This document shows positions 49,127 through 57,702 of a stretch of 64,000 nt of DNA, in pieces. The notes beneath the pieces were generated by a model. That model did not search any database. It worked only from the letters and a program-made list of their open reading frames with translations, and was not told the origin of the DNA. Origin of the DNA: Methylophilaceae bacterium (GTDB lineage Bacteria; Pseudomonadota; Gammaproteobacteria; Burkholderiales; Methylophilaceae); assembly GCA_028342535.1 (NCBI GenBank), contig JAOLWQ010000002.1, positions 97,484 through 161,483 of the forward strand, in the 5' to 3' direction. The stretch's first letter is position 1, and every line of letters begins with the position of its first letter. The position numbers and the translations under genes were made by a program.

Positions 49127-49247
49127 TTATAGCATGCATCAGTACAAAAAATCCGTAGAATAAACAAGCAACTAAGCCTAATATTAAAGCAAGTCGCTTA
49201 TTTTTTTTCCGCAATTGTTCTTCTACATTATCCTTTTCTTCAACCAT
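49119..49247 (-). CDS. Cytochrome oxidase small assembly protein (42 residues)
   Basis: A very short gene between ctaD and ctaG. The product has a charged N-terminus (MVEEKDNVEEQLRKKNKR) and one membrane helix (LALILGLVACLFYGFFVL), ending HAING. Proteins of this size, layout and position are annotated in Betaproteobacteria as cytochrome oxidase small assembly protein. It starts 8 bases after the ctaD stop and overlaps ctaG by 8 bases. The function is inferred from family and context. Confidence 0.8.
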   Translation of the reverse strand: MVEEKDNVEEQLRKKNKRLALILGLVACLFYGFFVLMHAING

Positions 49248-49254
49248 TGATAAA

Positions 49255-50850
49255 TTAATACAGGCTTTCAAGCACTTTCTTGGTTAATTTAGGTGGTGTT
49301 TCAAAAGTATGGAATGGTGCTGGTGATGGAACTTCCCATTCAAGTCCTTTGGCGCCATCCCATGATCTAGCTCTAGCTTTTTTTCCACCCATAGCACATT
49401 TGATAACTATATAAACAAATAGTAATTGGGTAATACCATATGCAAATCCACCAATACTAGAAATCATGTTGAAATCAGCAAATTGGATATTATAATCAGG
49501 TATTCTTCTTGGCATACCTGCGAGGCCAAGGAAATGCTGAGGGAAAAATAATACATTTGATGAAATTAAAGACAGCCAGAAATGAATTTTACCTAATCGC
49601 TCATCATACATATTTCCTGTCCATTTTGGTAACCAGTAATAGGCAGCTGCCATTAGAGCAAATATAGCTCCGGTTAATAATACGTAATGGAAGTGGGCAA
49701 CTACAAAGTAAGTATCATGATATTGAAAATCAACTGGTGTAATTCCAAGCATCAAGCCAGAAAATCCTCCAATAGTAAATAAGATTACGAATGCAACTGA
49801 AAAAAGCATAGGTGTTTCAAAAGTCATTGACCCTTTCCACATTGTAGCAATCCAATTAAAGACTTTTACTCCTGTTGGAACAGCGATTAGCATCGTTGCG
49901 TACATAAAGAATAATTCTCCTTTAATCGGTAAACCAACAGTAAACATATGATGCGCCCAAACAAAGAATGAAAGAATTGCAATTGAAGCTGTTGCATAAA
50001 CCATAGATGCATAACCAAATAAAGGTTTTCTCGCAAATGCAGGGATAATCTGTGACACTATTCCAAATGCTGGTAACGCTAGAATATAAACTTCAGGGTG
50101 TCCAAAGAACCAGAAAATGTGTTGGAATAAAACTGGGTCGCCGCCACCTGCAGCATCAAAGAAACTAGTCCCAAAATATTTATCAGTTAACAGCATTGTC
50201 ACTCCACCAGCAAGTACAGGTAAGGATGCAATTAATAAAAATGATGTAATTACCCAAGTCCATACGAATAATGGCATTTGCATAAGCGTCATTCCGGGAG
50301 CTCGCATATTAAAAACGGTAGCAATAATATTAATTGCTCCCATTATTGATGAGATTCCTAAAAAATGAACTGCAAATATAAGGAATGGAAATGCATCGCC
50401 TGTCTGAAGAACCAATGGAGGGTACATTGTCCAGCCACCTGCTGGAGCTCCACCATCCATGAATAAAGTACTTAGTAAAAGTGCAAATGCAAATGGCAGA
50501 ATCCAAAAACTCATATTATTCATTCGAGGCAAAGCCATATCAGGCGCACCTATCATTAAGGGAATCATCCAATTTGCTAAACCAACACCGGCTGGCATAA
50601 CGGCACCAAAAATCATTATCAGAGCATGTACAGTAACCATTGAATTATAAAACTGCGGATCAACAAATTGGAGTCCAGGCTGAAATAATTCTGCACGAAT
50701 AATCATGGCCATTGCGCCACCAATAAAAAACATGGTTAACGCGAATATTAAATAAAGCGTCCCAATATCTTTATGATTTGTAGAAAAAAACCAGCGTTTT
50801 AAACCTGTTGGCTTATGATCGTGATGATCATCATGTGCAATTGTACTCAT
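49255..50850 (-). CDS. ctaD: Cytochrome c oxidase subunit I
   Basis: Catalytic subunit of the aa3-type heme-copper oxidase, 531 residues with 12 helices. The Cu-B/Tyr crosslink motif is [14 protein letters not shown], with the histidine pair in WAHHMFTVG, the low- and high-spin heme ligands in FHYVLLTG, and [14 protein letters not shown] near the N-terminus. The K- and D-channel signatures indicate an A-type proton-pumping enzyme. It is downstream of ctaC by 46 bases. Confidence 0.97.
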   Translation of the reverse strand: MSTIAHDDHHDHKPTGLKRWFFSTNHKDIGTLYLIFALTMFFIGGAMAMIIRAELFQPGLQFVDPQFYNSMVTVHALIMIFGAVMPAGVGLANWMIPLMIGAPDMALPRMNNMSFWILPFAFALLLSTLFMDGGAPAGGWTMYPPLVLQTGDAFPFLIFAVHFLGISSIMGAINIIATVFNMRAPGMTLMQMPLFVWTWVITSFLLIASLPVLAGGVTMLLTDKYFGTSFFDAAGGGDPVLFQHIFWFFGHPEVYILALPAFGIVSQIIPAFARKPLFGYASMVYATASIAILSFFVWAHHMFTVGLPIKGELFFMYATMLIAVPTGVKVFNWIATMWKGSMTFETPMLFSVAFVILFTIGGFSGLMLGITPVDFQYHDTYFVVAHFHYVLLTGAIFALMAAAYYWLPKWTGNMYDERLGKIHFWLSLISSNVLFFPQHFLGLAGMPRRIPDYNIQFADFNMISSIGGFAYGITQLLFVYIVIKCAMGGKKARARSWDGAKGLEWEVPSPAPFHTFETPPKLTKKVLESLY

Positions 50851-50896
50851 AATTCGCTTCCTAAATTAAAAATATTATTATTCAAATGGATCTTAT

Positions 50897-52072
50897 TTAC
50901 TTAATCACCTTTGCCGCTTTTCTGGCCTCAGCAACCTCTTTAGCTTGGATAATATCTCCTGTATTATTTCCCCAAGCATTTCTAGTGAAAGAGACTACTG
51001 ATGCAATATCAACATCAGATAATTGCTCACCAAAAGCTGGCATTAGTCCTTTTCCATAAATGATTTGTTGATTATGTCTCATTCTATTATCTGCCTCAAC
51101 AGCAACAGGACTTCCAACTATAGAAGGGAAAGCTCCCTTAAGCCCCTCACCATTCGCCTGGTGACAAACAAGACATTGCGCTTTATAAACTGCTTCGCCC
51201 TTTGTCATTAATTCTTCCATATTTAAAACAATATTGCTTGTATTTTTTGATGCTGCTTGAGCTATTTTTTTCTCATCAACCCATGCAGTATAATCTTGCA
51301 TCGAAACAGCCTTTAAAACAATTGGCATATAACCATGGCCAGCGCCACATATCTCTGTACATTTTCCTCGATAGGTTCCAGTTTTCTCTATCACTGCCCA
51401 ATTATCATTTATAAATCCTGGTATCGCATCTCTTTTCCATCCAAGATCCGGAAGCCACCAAGCATGAATTACATCTTGTGATGTAGTTAGAATTCTAATT
51501 TTAGTATTAATTGGTAATACAATTGGCTCATCTACATCTCTCAAGTAATTTACATGATCCATTGGATCTAAACCTGAGTCGCGTTGACTTATTTCTTTGC
51601 TTTTGGCATCTAAACTACTAAAAATAGTTATTCCTTCACCCACACCATCAAGATAATCATATTTCCATTTCCACTGAGAACCAGTGGCTTTAACTGTAAT
51701 AGCAGATTCAGATGTATCATCCATTTTAATCAATAATTTTGTTGCAGGAATTGCTAAGGATATAATAATTGCAGTCGGAATAATCGTCCATATAATTTCT
51801 ACTGTTGTACTGTGGGAAAACTTAGAAGCTTTCGCCCCCTTAGATTTTCGATGATGGAAAATTGACCAAAACATTACTCCAAAAACTAAAATACCAATAA
51901 CGGTAACAACCCATAGGGTTACCATATGCATTTGATAAATTTCCTGACTAATTGGGGTTACGCCTTGACGCATATTGAGCGCCCAGTCAGCCATTGCTGA
52001 TAGTGGCATAAAAAATAAAGCTAAAACTAATTTTTGCAGACTTGATTTCAATTTTGAGATACCTTTCATCAA
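50897..52072 (-). CDS. ctaC: Cytochrome c oxidase subunit II with fused cytochrome c domain
   Basis: A 391-residue subunit II. Residues 1-27 are a signal peptide; two helices follow (about 50-70 and 95-112). The CuA site is complete: His203, Cys238, Glu240, Cys242, His246 and Met249 (CTEICGAGHGYMP). A C-terminal cytochrome c domain follows from about 285 with CLVCH (Cys300, Cys303, His304) and an axial methionine in KGLMPAFG. The fused heme makes it a caa3-like subunit II. It heads the operon. Confidence 0.96.
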   Translation of the reverse strand: MMKGISKLKSSLQKLVLALFFMPLSAMADWALNMRQGVTPISQEIYQMHMVTLWVVTVIGILVFGVMFWSIFHHRKSKGAKASKFSHSTTVEIIWTIIPTAIIISLAIPATKLLIKMDDTSESAITVKATGSQWKWKYDYLDGVGEGITIFSSLDAKSKEISQRDSGLDPMDHVNYLRDVDEPIVLPINTKIRILTTSQDVIHAWWLPDLGWKRDAIPGFINDNWAVIEKTGTYRGKCTEICGAGHGYMPIVLKAVSMQDYTAWVDEKKIAQAASKNTSNIVLNMEELMTKGEAVYKAQCLVCHQANGEGLKGAFPSIVGSPVAVEADNRMRHNQQIIYGKGLMPAFGEQLSDVDIASVVSFTRNAWGNNTGDIIQAKEVAEARKAAKVIK

Positions 52073-52119
52073 ATTAATTTCGATTATTTAAAACAGCGAG
52101 AGTTTTTTAAAACTTAAGA

Positions 52120-52148
52120 ATATTATCAGTTTATAAAACATATATCAA
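52120..52148 (-). promoter_or_regulatory. Probable promoter of the ctaC-ctaE operon
   Basis: On the minus strand TTGATA (52143-52148) and TAATAT (52120-52125) are separated by 17 bases, about 48 bases before the ctaC ATG. A second TTGTCA-N17-TAAATT pair lies further upstream. No Fur or FNR-like site is visible. Confidence 0.45.
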
Positions 52149-52201
52149 TAATCATTATGATACTAATTTAACTTCTTATAGCTTCATTGACAACTGTTTT
52201 T

Positions 52202-52663
52202 TCAGAAAGTTTTAAGAAGATTAAATAACTTTTTTCTATCAGCCTCATTAACTTTTTCTGCTATTAATAAAATTCTTCCTTTTTTTGAGATTGAAATCTC
52301 CGAGGGCACTAAATTAGTTGCTGGTTTGAATTTAAATTTTGTCCACTGTCGAACAAAATCATATTTTTTTATATTCTTTCTATTAATAAATGAAATAGTA
52401 ATATTAAATTTATCAATTTTGACCTCTTCATAATATGAGCTTTTTAATGCTGTTATATATAATGCATAACCTAAGAAAATAACTTCAACTCCATAAAAAG
52501 GAATTGCTAAATACAAATTAATCATACTTAATATAACTGCAATTATTAATATAAATATAGCGAAGACTATATAAATTTTTTTTATCAAATTCCAGGACAT
52601 CGCAGGATTAGGACGAATAATGAAGCGATGTTCATCTAGTTTTAAAAGTTTATGTTCAATCAT
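52202..52663 (-). CDS. DUF2244 domain-containing membrane protein
   Basis: A 153-residue protein with two central helices (about 31-49 and 52-70) after a short N-terminal RFIIRPNPAMSWN block, then a cytoplasmic tail with YDFVRQWTKFKF. This is the DUF2244 layout, a family commonly adjacent to oxidase genes in Proteobacteria, function unknown. It lies between tRNA-Leu and ctaC on the same strand. Confidence 0.85.
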   Translation of the reverse strand: MIEHKLLKLDEHRFIIRPNPAMSWNLIKKIYIVFAIFILIIAVILSMINLYLAIPFYGVEVIFLGYALYITALKSSYYEEVKIDKFNITISFINRKNIKKYDFVRQWTKFKFKPATNLVPSEISISKKGRILLIAEKVNEADRKKLFNLLKTF

Positions 52664-52697
52664 AAGTATTTTCGATTAGATAAAGAAGTTATAATTC

Positions 52698-52724
52698 ATT
52701 ATTAATTTACTATAATTAATAATG
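52698..52724 (-). repeat. Hairpin at the 3' end of tRNA-Leu
   Basis: ATTATTAATT (52698-52707) and its exact complement (52714-52723) enclose a TACTAT loop; the repeat extends by a C-G pair (52697/52724). It begins within the encoded CCA and continues into the trailer. No oligo-T follows. It may act in termination or 3' processing, or be chance in AT-only sequence. Confidence 0.45.
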
Positions 52725-52809
52725 GTGCCGAGAGCGAGAATCGAACTCGCACGCTATTACTAGCGCTGGATTTTGAATCCAGTGCGTCTACCAGTTCCGC
52801 CATCCCGGC
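52723..52809 (-). tRNA. tRNA-Leu (anticodon CAA)
   Basis: Minus-strand sequence folds as a class II tRNA: acceptor GCCGGGA pairing with TCTCGGC (one G-T), D arm beginning TGGCGGAACTGG, anticodon stem-loop CTGGA-TTCAAAA-TCCAG with anticodon CAA, a long variable arm (CGCTAGTAATAGCG) and T arm GCGAG-TTCGATT-CTCGC. The 3' CCA is encoded. It reads UUG. A TATAAT lies 13 to 14 bases upstream on the minus strand (52823-52828) and is the probable -10. TrmL, encoded at 5686, modifies this tRNA type. Confidence 0.95.
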
Positions 52810-52845
52810 AAGATAGAGTGGCATTATAACAAGCTATAACACTAA

Positions 52846-53883
52846 ATGAATATTGAAAATTTTAATTACGAATTACCAAATAAACTAATAGCTCAATACC
52901 CTCCAAAGAATCGTGGAGGTAGTAAGTTGTTAGTGGCCAACCCTTTTTCAGATAAGCTCCAGGATCTATCCTTTCAAAATTTTATAAATCTTATAAGTCC
53001 TAATGATTTAATAATCTTTAATAATACCAAAGTAATTAAAGCTAGATTATTTGGACAAAAAGAGACTGGAGGTAAAATTGAAATTTTAATTGAGCAAGTT
53101 CTTAGCGACCAAAAAGCATTAGCAATGATTAAGTCCTCAAAAAAAATAAATTTGGATTTAAAAATAATACTATCAGATGAGTATGTCGTTAAAATTTGTG
53201 AAAGAAAAGAAAATTTATTCTTAATACAACTAAATCAAGGTTCATTTCATGAGTTAATGGAACTAAATGGGCACGTTCCTTTACCTCCATACATAAATCG
53301 GCCGGATGAAATAGATGATATTGAAAGATATCAAACTGTGTTTGCAAAAAATAAAGGTGCTATAGCAGCGCCAACTGCAGGTCTTCATTTTTCAGAATCT
53401 GATTTTACATTATTTGATCAAAATAAGATTAATTTCACTTTTATAACTTTGCATGTAGGTTCTGGCACTTTCCAGCCAGTTAAAGCTTTAGATATAAATC
53501 AACATACTATGCATAGTGAGCAATTTGAAATAACAGAAGAAACAAAAATTAAAATTGAGTTAGCAAAAAAAAATAATGGCAGGATAATTGCAATAGGTAC
53601 TACAGTTTTGAGGGCCTTAGAAAGTTCTTTTATTGATAATGAAATTTCTACCGGCCATCAAGAAACAAAAATTTTTATTAAACCAGGGTATAAATTTAAA
53701 TTAGTTGATAGTTTATTTACCAATTTCCATTTACCTAAAAGTACTTTACTTATGTTAGTGTCTGCTTTTGCTGGTTATGAATTTACAAAAAAAATGTATA
53801 GTCATGCAATAAAAAAAAATTATCGTTTTTTTAGTTATGGAGATGCAATGTTTATTGAACAAAAATCTTTAAATATTGACTAA
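52846..53883 (+). CDS. queA: tRNA preQ1(34) S-adenosylmethionine ribosyltransferase-isomerase
   Basis: Makes epoxyqueuosine in tRNA from preQ1 and SAM. The 345 residues begin with NFNYELPNKLIAQYP and contain GKIEILIEQ, AAPTAGLHFSE, ITLHVGSGTFQPV and FHLPKSTLLMLVSAF, which cover the family core. There is only a 36-base gap to tRNA-Leu, no ribosome-binding site and a TATAAC at 52835-52840, so the message may be leaderless. It overlaps the following gene's reading frame but not its chosen start. Confidence 0.95.
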   Translation: MNIENFNYELPNKLIAQYPPKNRGGSKLLVANPFSDKLQDLSFQNFINLISPNDLIIFNNTKVIKARLFGQKETGGKIEILIEQVLSDQKALAMIKSSKKINLDLKIILSDEYVVKICERKENLFLIQLNQGSFHELMELNGHVPLPPYINRPDEIDDIERYQTVFAKNKGAIAAPTAGLHFSESDFTLFDQNKINFTFITLHVGSGTFQPVKALDINQHTMHSEQFEITEETKIKIELAKKNNGRIIAIGTTVLRALESSFIDNEISTGHQETKIFIKPGYKFKLVDSLFTNFHLPKSTLLMLVSAFAGYEFTKKMYSHAIKKNYRFFSYGDAMFIEQKSLNID

Positions 53884-53911
53884 TAAATTATTAAAATTAG
53901 GGAATAAAATA

Positions 53912-54784
53912 ATGCTTAAAAATATACTTATATTAGTTTGCTTAACAATTTTAAATACCAATCATGTATATGCTGAAATAAATCCAAATGCTGAATTTGT
54001 TTTTAAAATTAAACTTACAAAAAAACCAACAACTAGACCACAAACAATTGCCTATATTCCAGGCGAGAAAAAATATTATGTTGCAGATGGCGGATTAGCT
54101 GCTCGTGGTTCTGACTATGAAGCACCAATATCAAAATCTCTTATTCATACTTTCGATGAAGCTGGAAAATATATAGAGTCTACAAGGGCTGGCTTTGATA
54201 ATAGATCAATATATTTTAATGAACGCTCTTTTAAATTAGAAACTATTACTTACAATGTTTCTACTGCTGCAGGATTTGCGCCAATGACTGGTATATTTTC
54301 ATTGGAATTAGATGAAAAGGGTTTATTGACTGAAAAATCAGATGTTGTTTCTCAACCTTCATCAACATTTGGAAGTGCAGGAACAATGCCGTCTTATGAT
54401 TCAAAAAACGATTTATATTATGCAAAGCAGGAAACTTCTAATAAAGTATTTGTATTAGATGGTAAATCAAAAAAATTAAAAAAAGAAATTACATTAGATT
54501 TTGATACGCCTAAAGTAATGCATCATGATGTTGCGTCCCATTTTGTTGCTTTTACAGGAAAACTTAATGAAGAATTGATTTTGCTAGATGTTGATCATAA
54601 AAGATTTCTTATTTACAACAAAGATGGAAAGTATCAAGGAGCAAGTGCACTTCCTAAATCATTAAAAATTAGATCTCAAAATCATTTCAATGGTCTTGGT
54701 TACACACTAAATGGTTATTACTTTATCTATTTAGATTCTGATGGTGAGTTTGGAAGTTACCATGCTTACCAAGTTTTAAGGTAA
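53912..54784 (+). CDS. Secreted protein of unknown function, probably beta-propeller
   Basis: I do not recognise this 290-residue protein. It starts at 53912, where a signal peptide begins (MLKNILILVCLTILNTNHVYA) and TTAGGGA lies about 8 bases upstream; an earlier TTG-type frame start at 53876 would bury the signal. The mature part has repeated short strands (YIPGEKKYYVADGG, YDSKNDLYYAKQETSNKVFVLDGKS, HFVAFTGKLNEELILLDVDH), suggesting a six- or seven-bladed propeller and an exported, perhaps ligand-binding or scaffold role. It lies 28 bases after queA. Confidence 0.7.
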   Translation: MLKNILILVCLTILNTNHVYAEINPNAEFVFKIKLTKKPTTRPQTIAYIPGEKKYYVADGGLAARGSDYEAPISKSLIHTFDEAGKYIESTRAGFDNRSIYFNERSFKLETITYNVSTAAGFAPMTGIFSLELDEKGLLTEKSDVVSQPSSTFGSAGTMPSYDSKNDLYYAKQETSNKVFVLDGKSKKLKKEITLDFDTPKVMHHDVASHFVAFTGKLNEELILLDVDHKRFLIYNKDGKYQGASALPKSLKIRSQNHFNGLGYTLNGYYFIYLDSDGEFGSYHAYQVLR

Positions 54785-54836
54785 ATTATTCTTAATCATA
54801 ACTAATCTAATCTTACGGAATTTAATTGTAATTTGT

Positions 54837-56066
54837 TTATTTAATATGGTTTTTTAATAATGTTAAATCGATTAATTCGGATTCTTCAGCCCCTCTTTTT
54901 TTATACTCTACTTTATTTGCTTCAATTGTTTTATCACTGATCGTTACACGATGGGGAATACCAAGTAACTCTGCCTCACTAAACATTACTCCTGGCCTTA
55001 AACCTCTATCATCCAAGAGAACATCTAAGCCTAAACCCAGTAGCTCACTATAAATAGAGTCTGTCATTTTTTTAACTTCCTCACTTTTATCATAATTAAT
55101 TGGTGTAAGAATGACTTCAAATGGAGCAATAGAGTTTGGAAATATAATACCTTTTTCATCATGTCCTTGCTCTATTGCTGCAGCCACAATTCTTGAAACG
55201 CCAATACCATAGCAACCCATCAACAAAGGTTTAGACTTTCCTGATTCATCAATAAATTCTGCTTTCATAGCATCAGAATATTTCGTGCCTAACTGAAAAA
55301 TATGTCCTACTTCAATTCCACGACATGTTTTTAATTTGTCTATATCGGGATGATTTTTAGCTACCTCACTATTAGCAGCAAAATCTGTCTCGTCACTATA
55401 AACAAGTTCATCTTCCCCAGAATCTGCCAAAACATGAAATTCATGTGAGCCATCCCCACCTATAGCTCCATTATCAGCCTGCACAGCCCTAAAATTTAAA
55501 CCTATAGCTTCAAATATTTTACTATATGTCTTATACATTTTCTCATAAGTACTTTTCAAACAGTCATTATCTGAATGAAATGAATATGAATCTTTCATTA
55601 AAAATTCTCTTGCGCGCATTACGCCATATCTGGGTCTTATCTCATCTCTAAACTTTGTTTGTATCTGATAAAAATTGACAGGTAATTGCTTATAACTATT
55701 AATTTCTTTTCTCACAATATCGGTTATTACTTCTTCATGAGTAGGGCCAAAACAAAAAAGACGGTCGTGTCTATCATTTATTTTAAGCATTTGAGGACCA
55801 AAGGCATCCCATCGCTCAGATTCCTCCCAAAGCTCTGATGGCTGAATTGCAGGCATTAGTAACTCAATTGCTCCAGCTTTATTCATCTCTAGTCGAATTA
55901 TGGATTCAATTTTTTTAAGTATCTTTAATCCCATTGGCATCCAGCTATAAAGACCGGAACCTAGACGACGAATTAATCCTGCACGAATCATTAATTTATG
56001 ACTAATTAATTCTGCCTCAGCAGGAGCCTCTTTGAGAGTGGAAATATAGAATCTAGATGCGCGCAT
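54837..56066 (-). CDS. proS: Prolyl-tRNA synthetase, short form without editing insertion
   Basis: Class II synthetase that charges tRNA-Pro. At 409 residues it lacks the roughly 180-residue INS editing domain of typical bacterial ProRS: the FAANSEVA block passes directly into [21 protein letters not shown]. Class II motif 2 ([20 protein letters not shown]) and motif 3 ([19 protein letters not shown]) are intact, as is the C-terminal anticodon-binding domain. Clearance of Ala-tRNA-Pro would need a separate YbaK/ProXp factor. It is last in a run with yoaA, tsaB, rimI and the HolD-like gene. Confidence 0.93.
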   Translation of the reverse strand: MRASRFYISTLKEAPAEAELISHKLMIRAGLIRRLGSGLYSWMPMGLKILKKIESIIRLEMNKAGAIELLMPAIQPSELWEESERWDAFGPQMLKINDRHDRLFCFGPTHEEVITDIVRKEINSYKQLPVNFYQIQTKFRDEIRPRYGVMRAREFLMKDSYSFHSDNDCLKSTYEKMYKTYSKIFEAIGLNFRAVQADNGAIGGDGSHEFHVLADSGEDELVYSDETDFAANSEVAKNHPDIDKLKTCRGIEVGHIFQLGTKYSDAMKAEFIDESGKSKPLLMGCYGIGVSRIVAAAIEQGHDEKGIIFPNSIAPFEVILTPINYDKSEEVKKMTDSIYSELLGLGLDVLLDDRGLRPGVMFSEAELLGIPHRVTISDKTIEANKVEYKKRGAEESELIDLTLLKNHIK

Positions 56067-56075
56067 AATTATATT

Positions 56076-56564
56076 TTATTGCTTTAATGATTTTATTAAT
56101 TCTTTTATATCTTGCCACAACTTTCTCTTTTTCTCTGGATTTTCAACCATTTCTTTTAACGAGACAGAAGAAATGTATGGAATAGTTAAATTTTCTTTCT
56201 TTATCACTTTATCTAAGCCCTGTTCAAGAAATATTAAATGCTCACAAAGTTGAATTTCACTTGCAAGTTCTGCTTCTTGGGCAATCTTTATCGATTCTGG
56301 CTGTGATAATTTATTTGACAGCGTATCTAAATAGACACTAATTTTTTTAAATAATTCTAATTCGATAGTATCAGACGAATTAGAAATTTGCGCTATAAAC
56401 AACACATTAAGATTATCTAATTCAATTTTTTTTAAATTAAATATATTTTTTTTAGTTGGTAATTTGTCATTTTTAACTTCAACTTTTTTTGGATGAGTGA
56501 CCCATATCGGACTTAAGCCAAGTTCATCATATATTAATGACTCTTTTATTATGCCTTTATTCAT
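56076..56564 (-). CDS. holD: DNA polymerase III psi subunit (HolD)-like protein
   Basis: A 162-residue protein with local similarity, as I recall the sequence, to E. coli HolD, the psi subunit of the polymerase III clamp-loader complex: N-terminal YDELGLSPIWVTHP resembles HolD's LQQLGITQWSLRRP, a central LFIAQI-type strand follows, and the C-terminal SSVSLKEMV...NPEKKRKLWQDIK matches the family's NPxxRxxLWQxI ending. It overlaps rimI by 4 bases, as holD is next to rimI in E. coli. I am fairly but not fully sure; profile comparison is needed. Confidence 0.65.
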   Translation of the reverse strand: MNKGIIKESLIYDELGLSPIWVTHPKKVEVKNDKLPTKKNIFNLKKIELDNLNVLFIAQISNSSDTIELELFKKISVYLDTLSNKLSQPESIKIAQEAELASEIQLCEHLIFLEQGLDKVIKKENLTIPYISSVSLKEMVENPEKKRKLWQDIKELIKSLKQ

Positions 56565-57007
56565 GTAGCCAAGCCCATTAAAATTGCATCTTCTTTGCCA
56601 TCTTTATTTTGATAATAATTATTTCGCACTCCAATATCGTTGAATCCAATTTTTTTATATAATTTTATTGCCACTAAATTAGACTTTCTAACCTCAAGAA
56701 AAATATTAGCAATATTAGCTTTTCTACACTCACTTAAAAGATCGTTAAGCATCAACTCTCCAAGCCCTTTTTGCTGCAACTCTGACTTTATAGTTATATT
56801 TAATAATTCACACTCATCGAAGGAAAATAAAGCAATGTAATATCCAATAATATCATTTTCATTTTTTAAAACTTTAAATAAATTATTAGCGCCATATGAA
56901 TCGATAAAATTCTTATTAGTCCATGGTGTTAAATGGCATCTTTTTTCGATTTTAACAACATCAACCAAATCTTCTTCGGTAAACATAGATATTTTATTTT
57001 TAAGCAT
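56561..57007 (-). CDS. rimI: Ribosomal protein S18 alanine N-acetyltransferase
   Basis: GNAT-fold enzyme that acetylates the N-terminus of S18. The 148 residues carry the acetyl-CoA motif QQKGLGELMLNDLL and the LEVRKSNLVAIKLYKKIGF signature of RimI, followed by NNYYQNKDGKEDAILM. It follows tsaB by 7 bases and overlaps the HolD-like gene, the standard tsaB-rimI pairing. Confidence 0.94.
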   Translation of the reverse strand: MLKNKISMFTEEDLVDVVKIEKRCHLTPWTNKNFIDSYGANNLFKVLKNENDIIGYYIALFSFDECELLNITIKSELQQKGLGELMLNDLLSECRKANIANIFLEVRKSNLVAIKLYKKIGFNDIGVRNNYYQNKDGKEDAILMGLAT

Positions 57008-57014
57008 CTTAAAA

Positions 57015-57695
57015 TTATTGTTGATTGAGTCTTTCTTTTTCAGTTAGAGCAACTTTATTTCGAATGTAAATTGGGGTAGCATTTTTTAAATTGAATTCAT
57101 TTCCAAATTGCCCAATAGATAGAATTCCAATTGCAGACGCTAGTTTACATTTACCTTCAAAATACTCTAGCTCAATATCAGCATACTGAGATTTAAATTG
57201 TTCTTTATAAGAGCTAAGGCCAGAGCCAATAACTATCGCTTTTTTTATTTTTGGTTGGTCAGGTAATTCGTTTGGGTTAAAGAGTCCCGGATCCACAAGG
57301 GGAGTTATAACGTCATTCCTATTTTGATATATTCCTAAATATACTTGCCCCATTCTTGCATCAATACATGAGATAGAATTTTCATGCTGTGATAAAAAGG
57401 CTAAAGCCTCAAGAGTGTTAACTCCGATAATTGGTAAATTATTGGCGTAGGCTAATCCATATGCAATGCCACAAGCAACCCTAATCCCAGTAAAGGAGCC
57501 GGGTCCTGCACCAAAAGCAATGCCCTCTATATTTTCTATTTTTAAATTACTTTCATTTAATAAAATTTTTATTTCTTGAAGAATATTGCCAGAATAATTC
57601 TTTCCTGACGGAAAATTTTTCTCAGTAATTATGTTTCCGACTATCAAGGCAATTGAAATAGTTTCAGTACAAGCGTCTATAGATAATATTTTCAT
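57015..57695 (-). CDS. tsaB: tRNA threonylcarbamoyladenosine synthesis protein TsaB
   Basis: Scaffold partner of TsaD in t6A37 formation on ANN-reading tRNAs. The 226-residue ASKHA-fold protein begins MKILSIDACTETISIALI and has FGAGPGSFTGIRVACGIAYGLAY and ISCIDARMGQVYLGIY. It lies 7 bases after the yoaA gene, the tsaB-yoaA adjacency also known in E. coli. Confidence 0.95.
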   Translation of the reverse strand: MKILSIDACTETISIALIVGNIITEKNFPSGKNYSGNILQEIKILLNESNLKIENIEGIAFGAGPGSFTGIRVACGIAYGLAYANNLPIIGVNTLEALAFLSQHENSISCIDARMGQVYLGIYQNRNDVITPLVDPGLFNPNELPDQPKIKKAIVIGSGLSSYKEQFKSQYADIELEYFEGKCKLASAIGILSIGQFGNEFNLKNATPIYIRNKVALTEKERLNQQ

Positions 57696-57702
57696 TTAAA
57701 CA

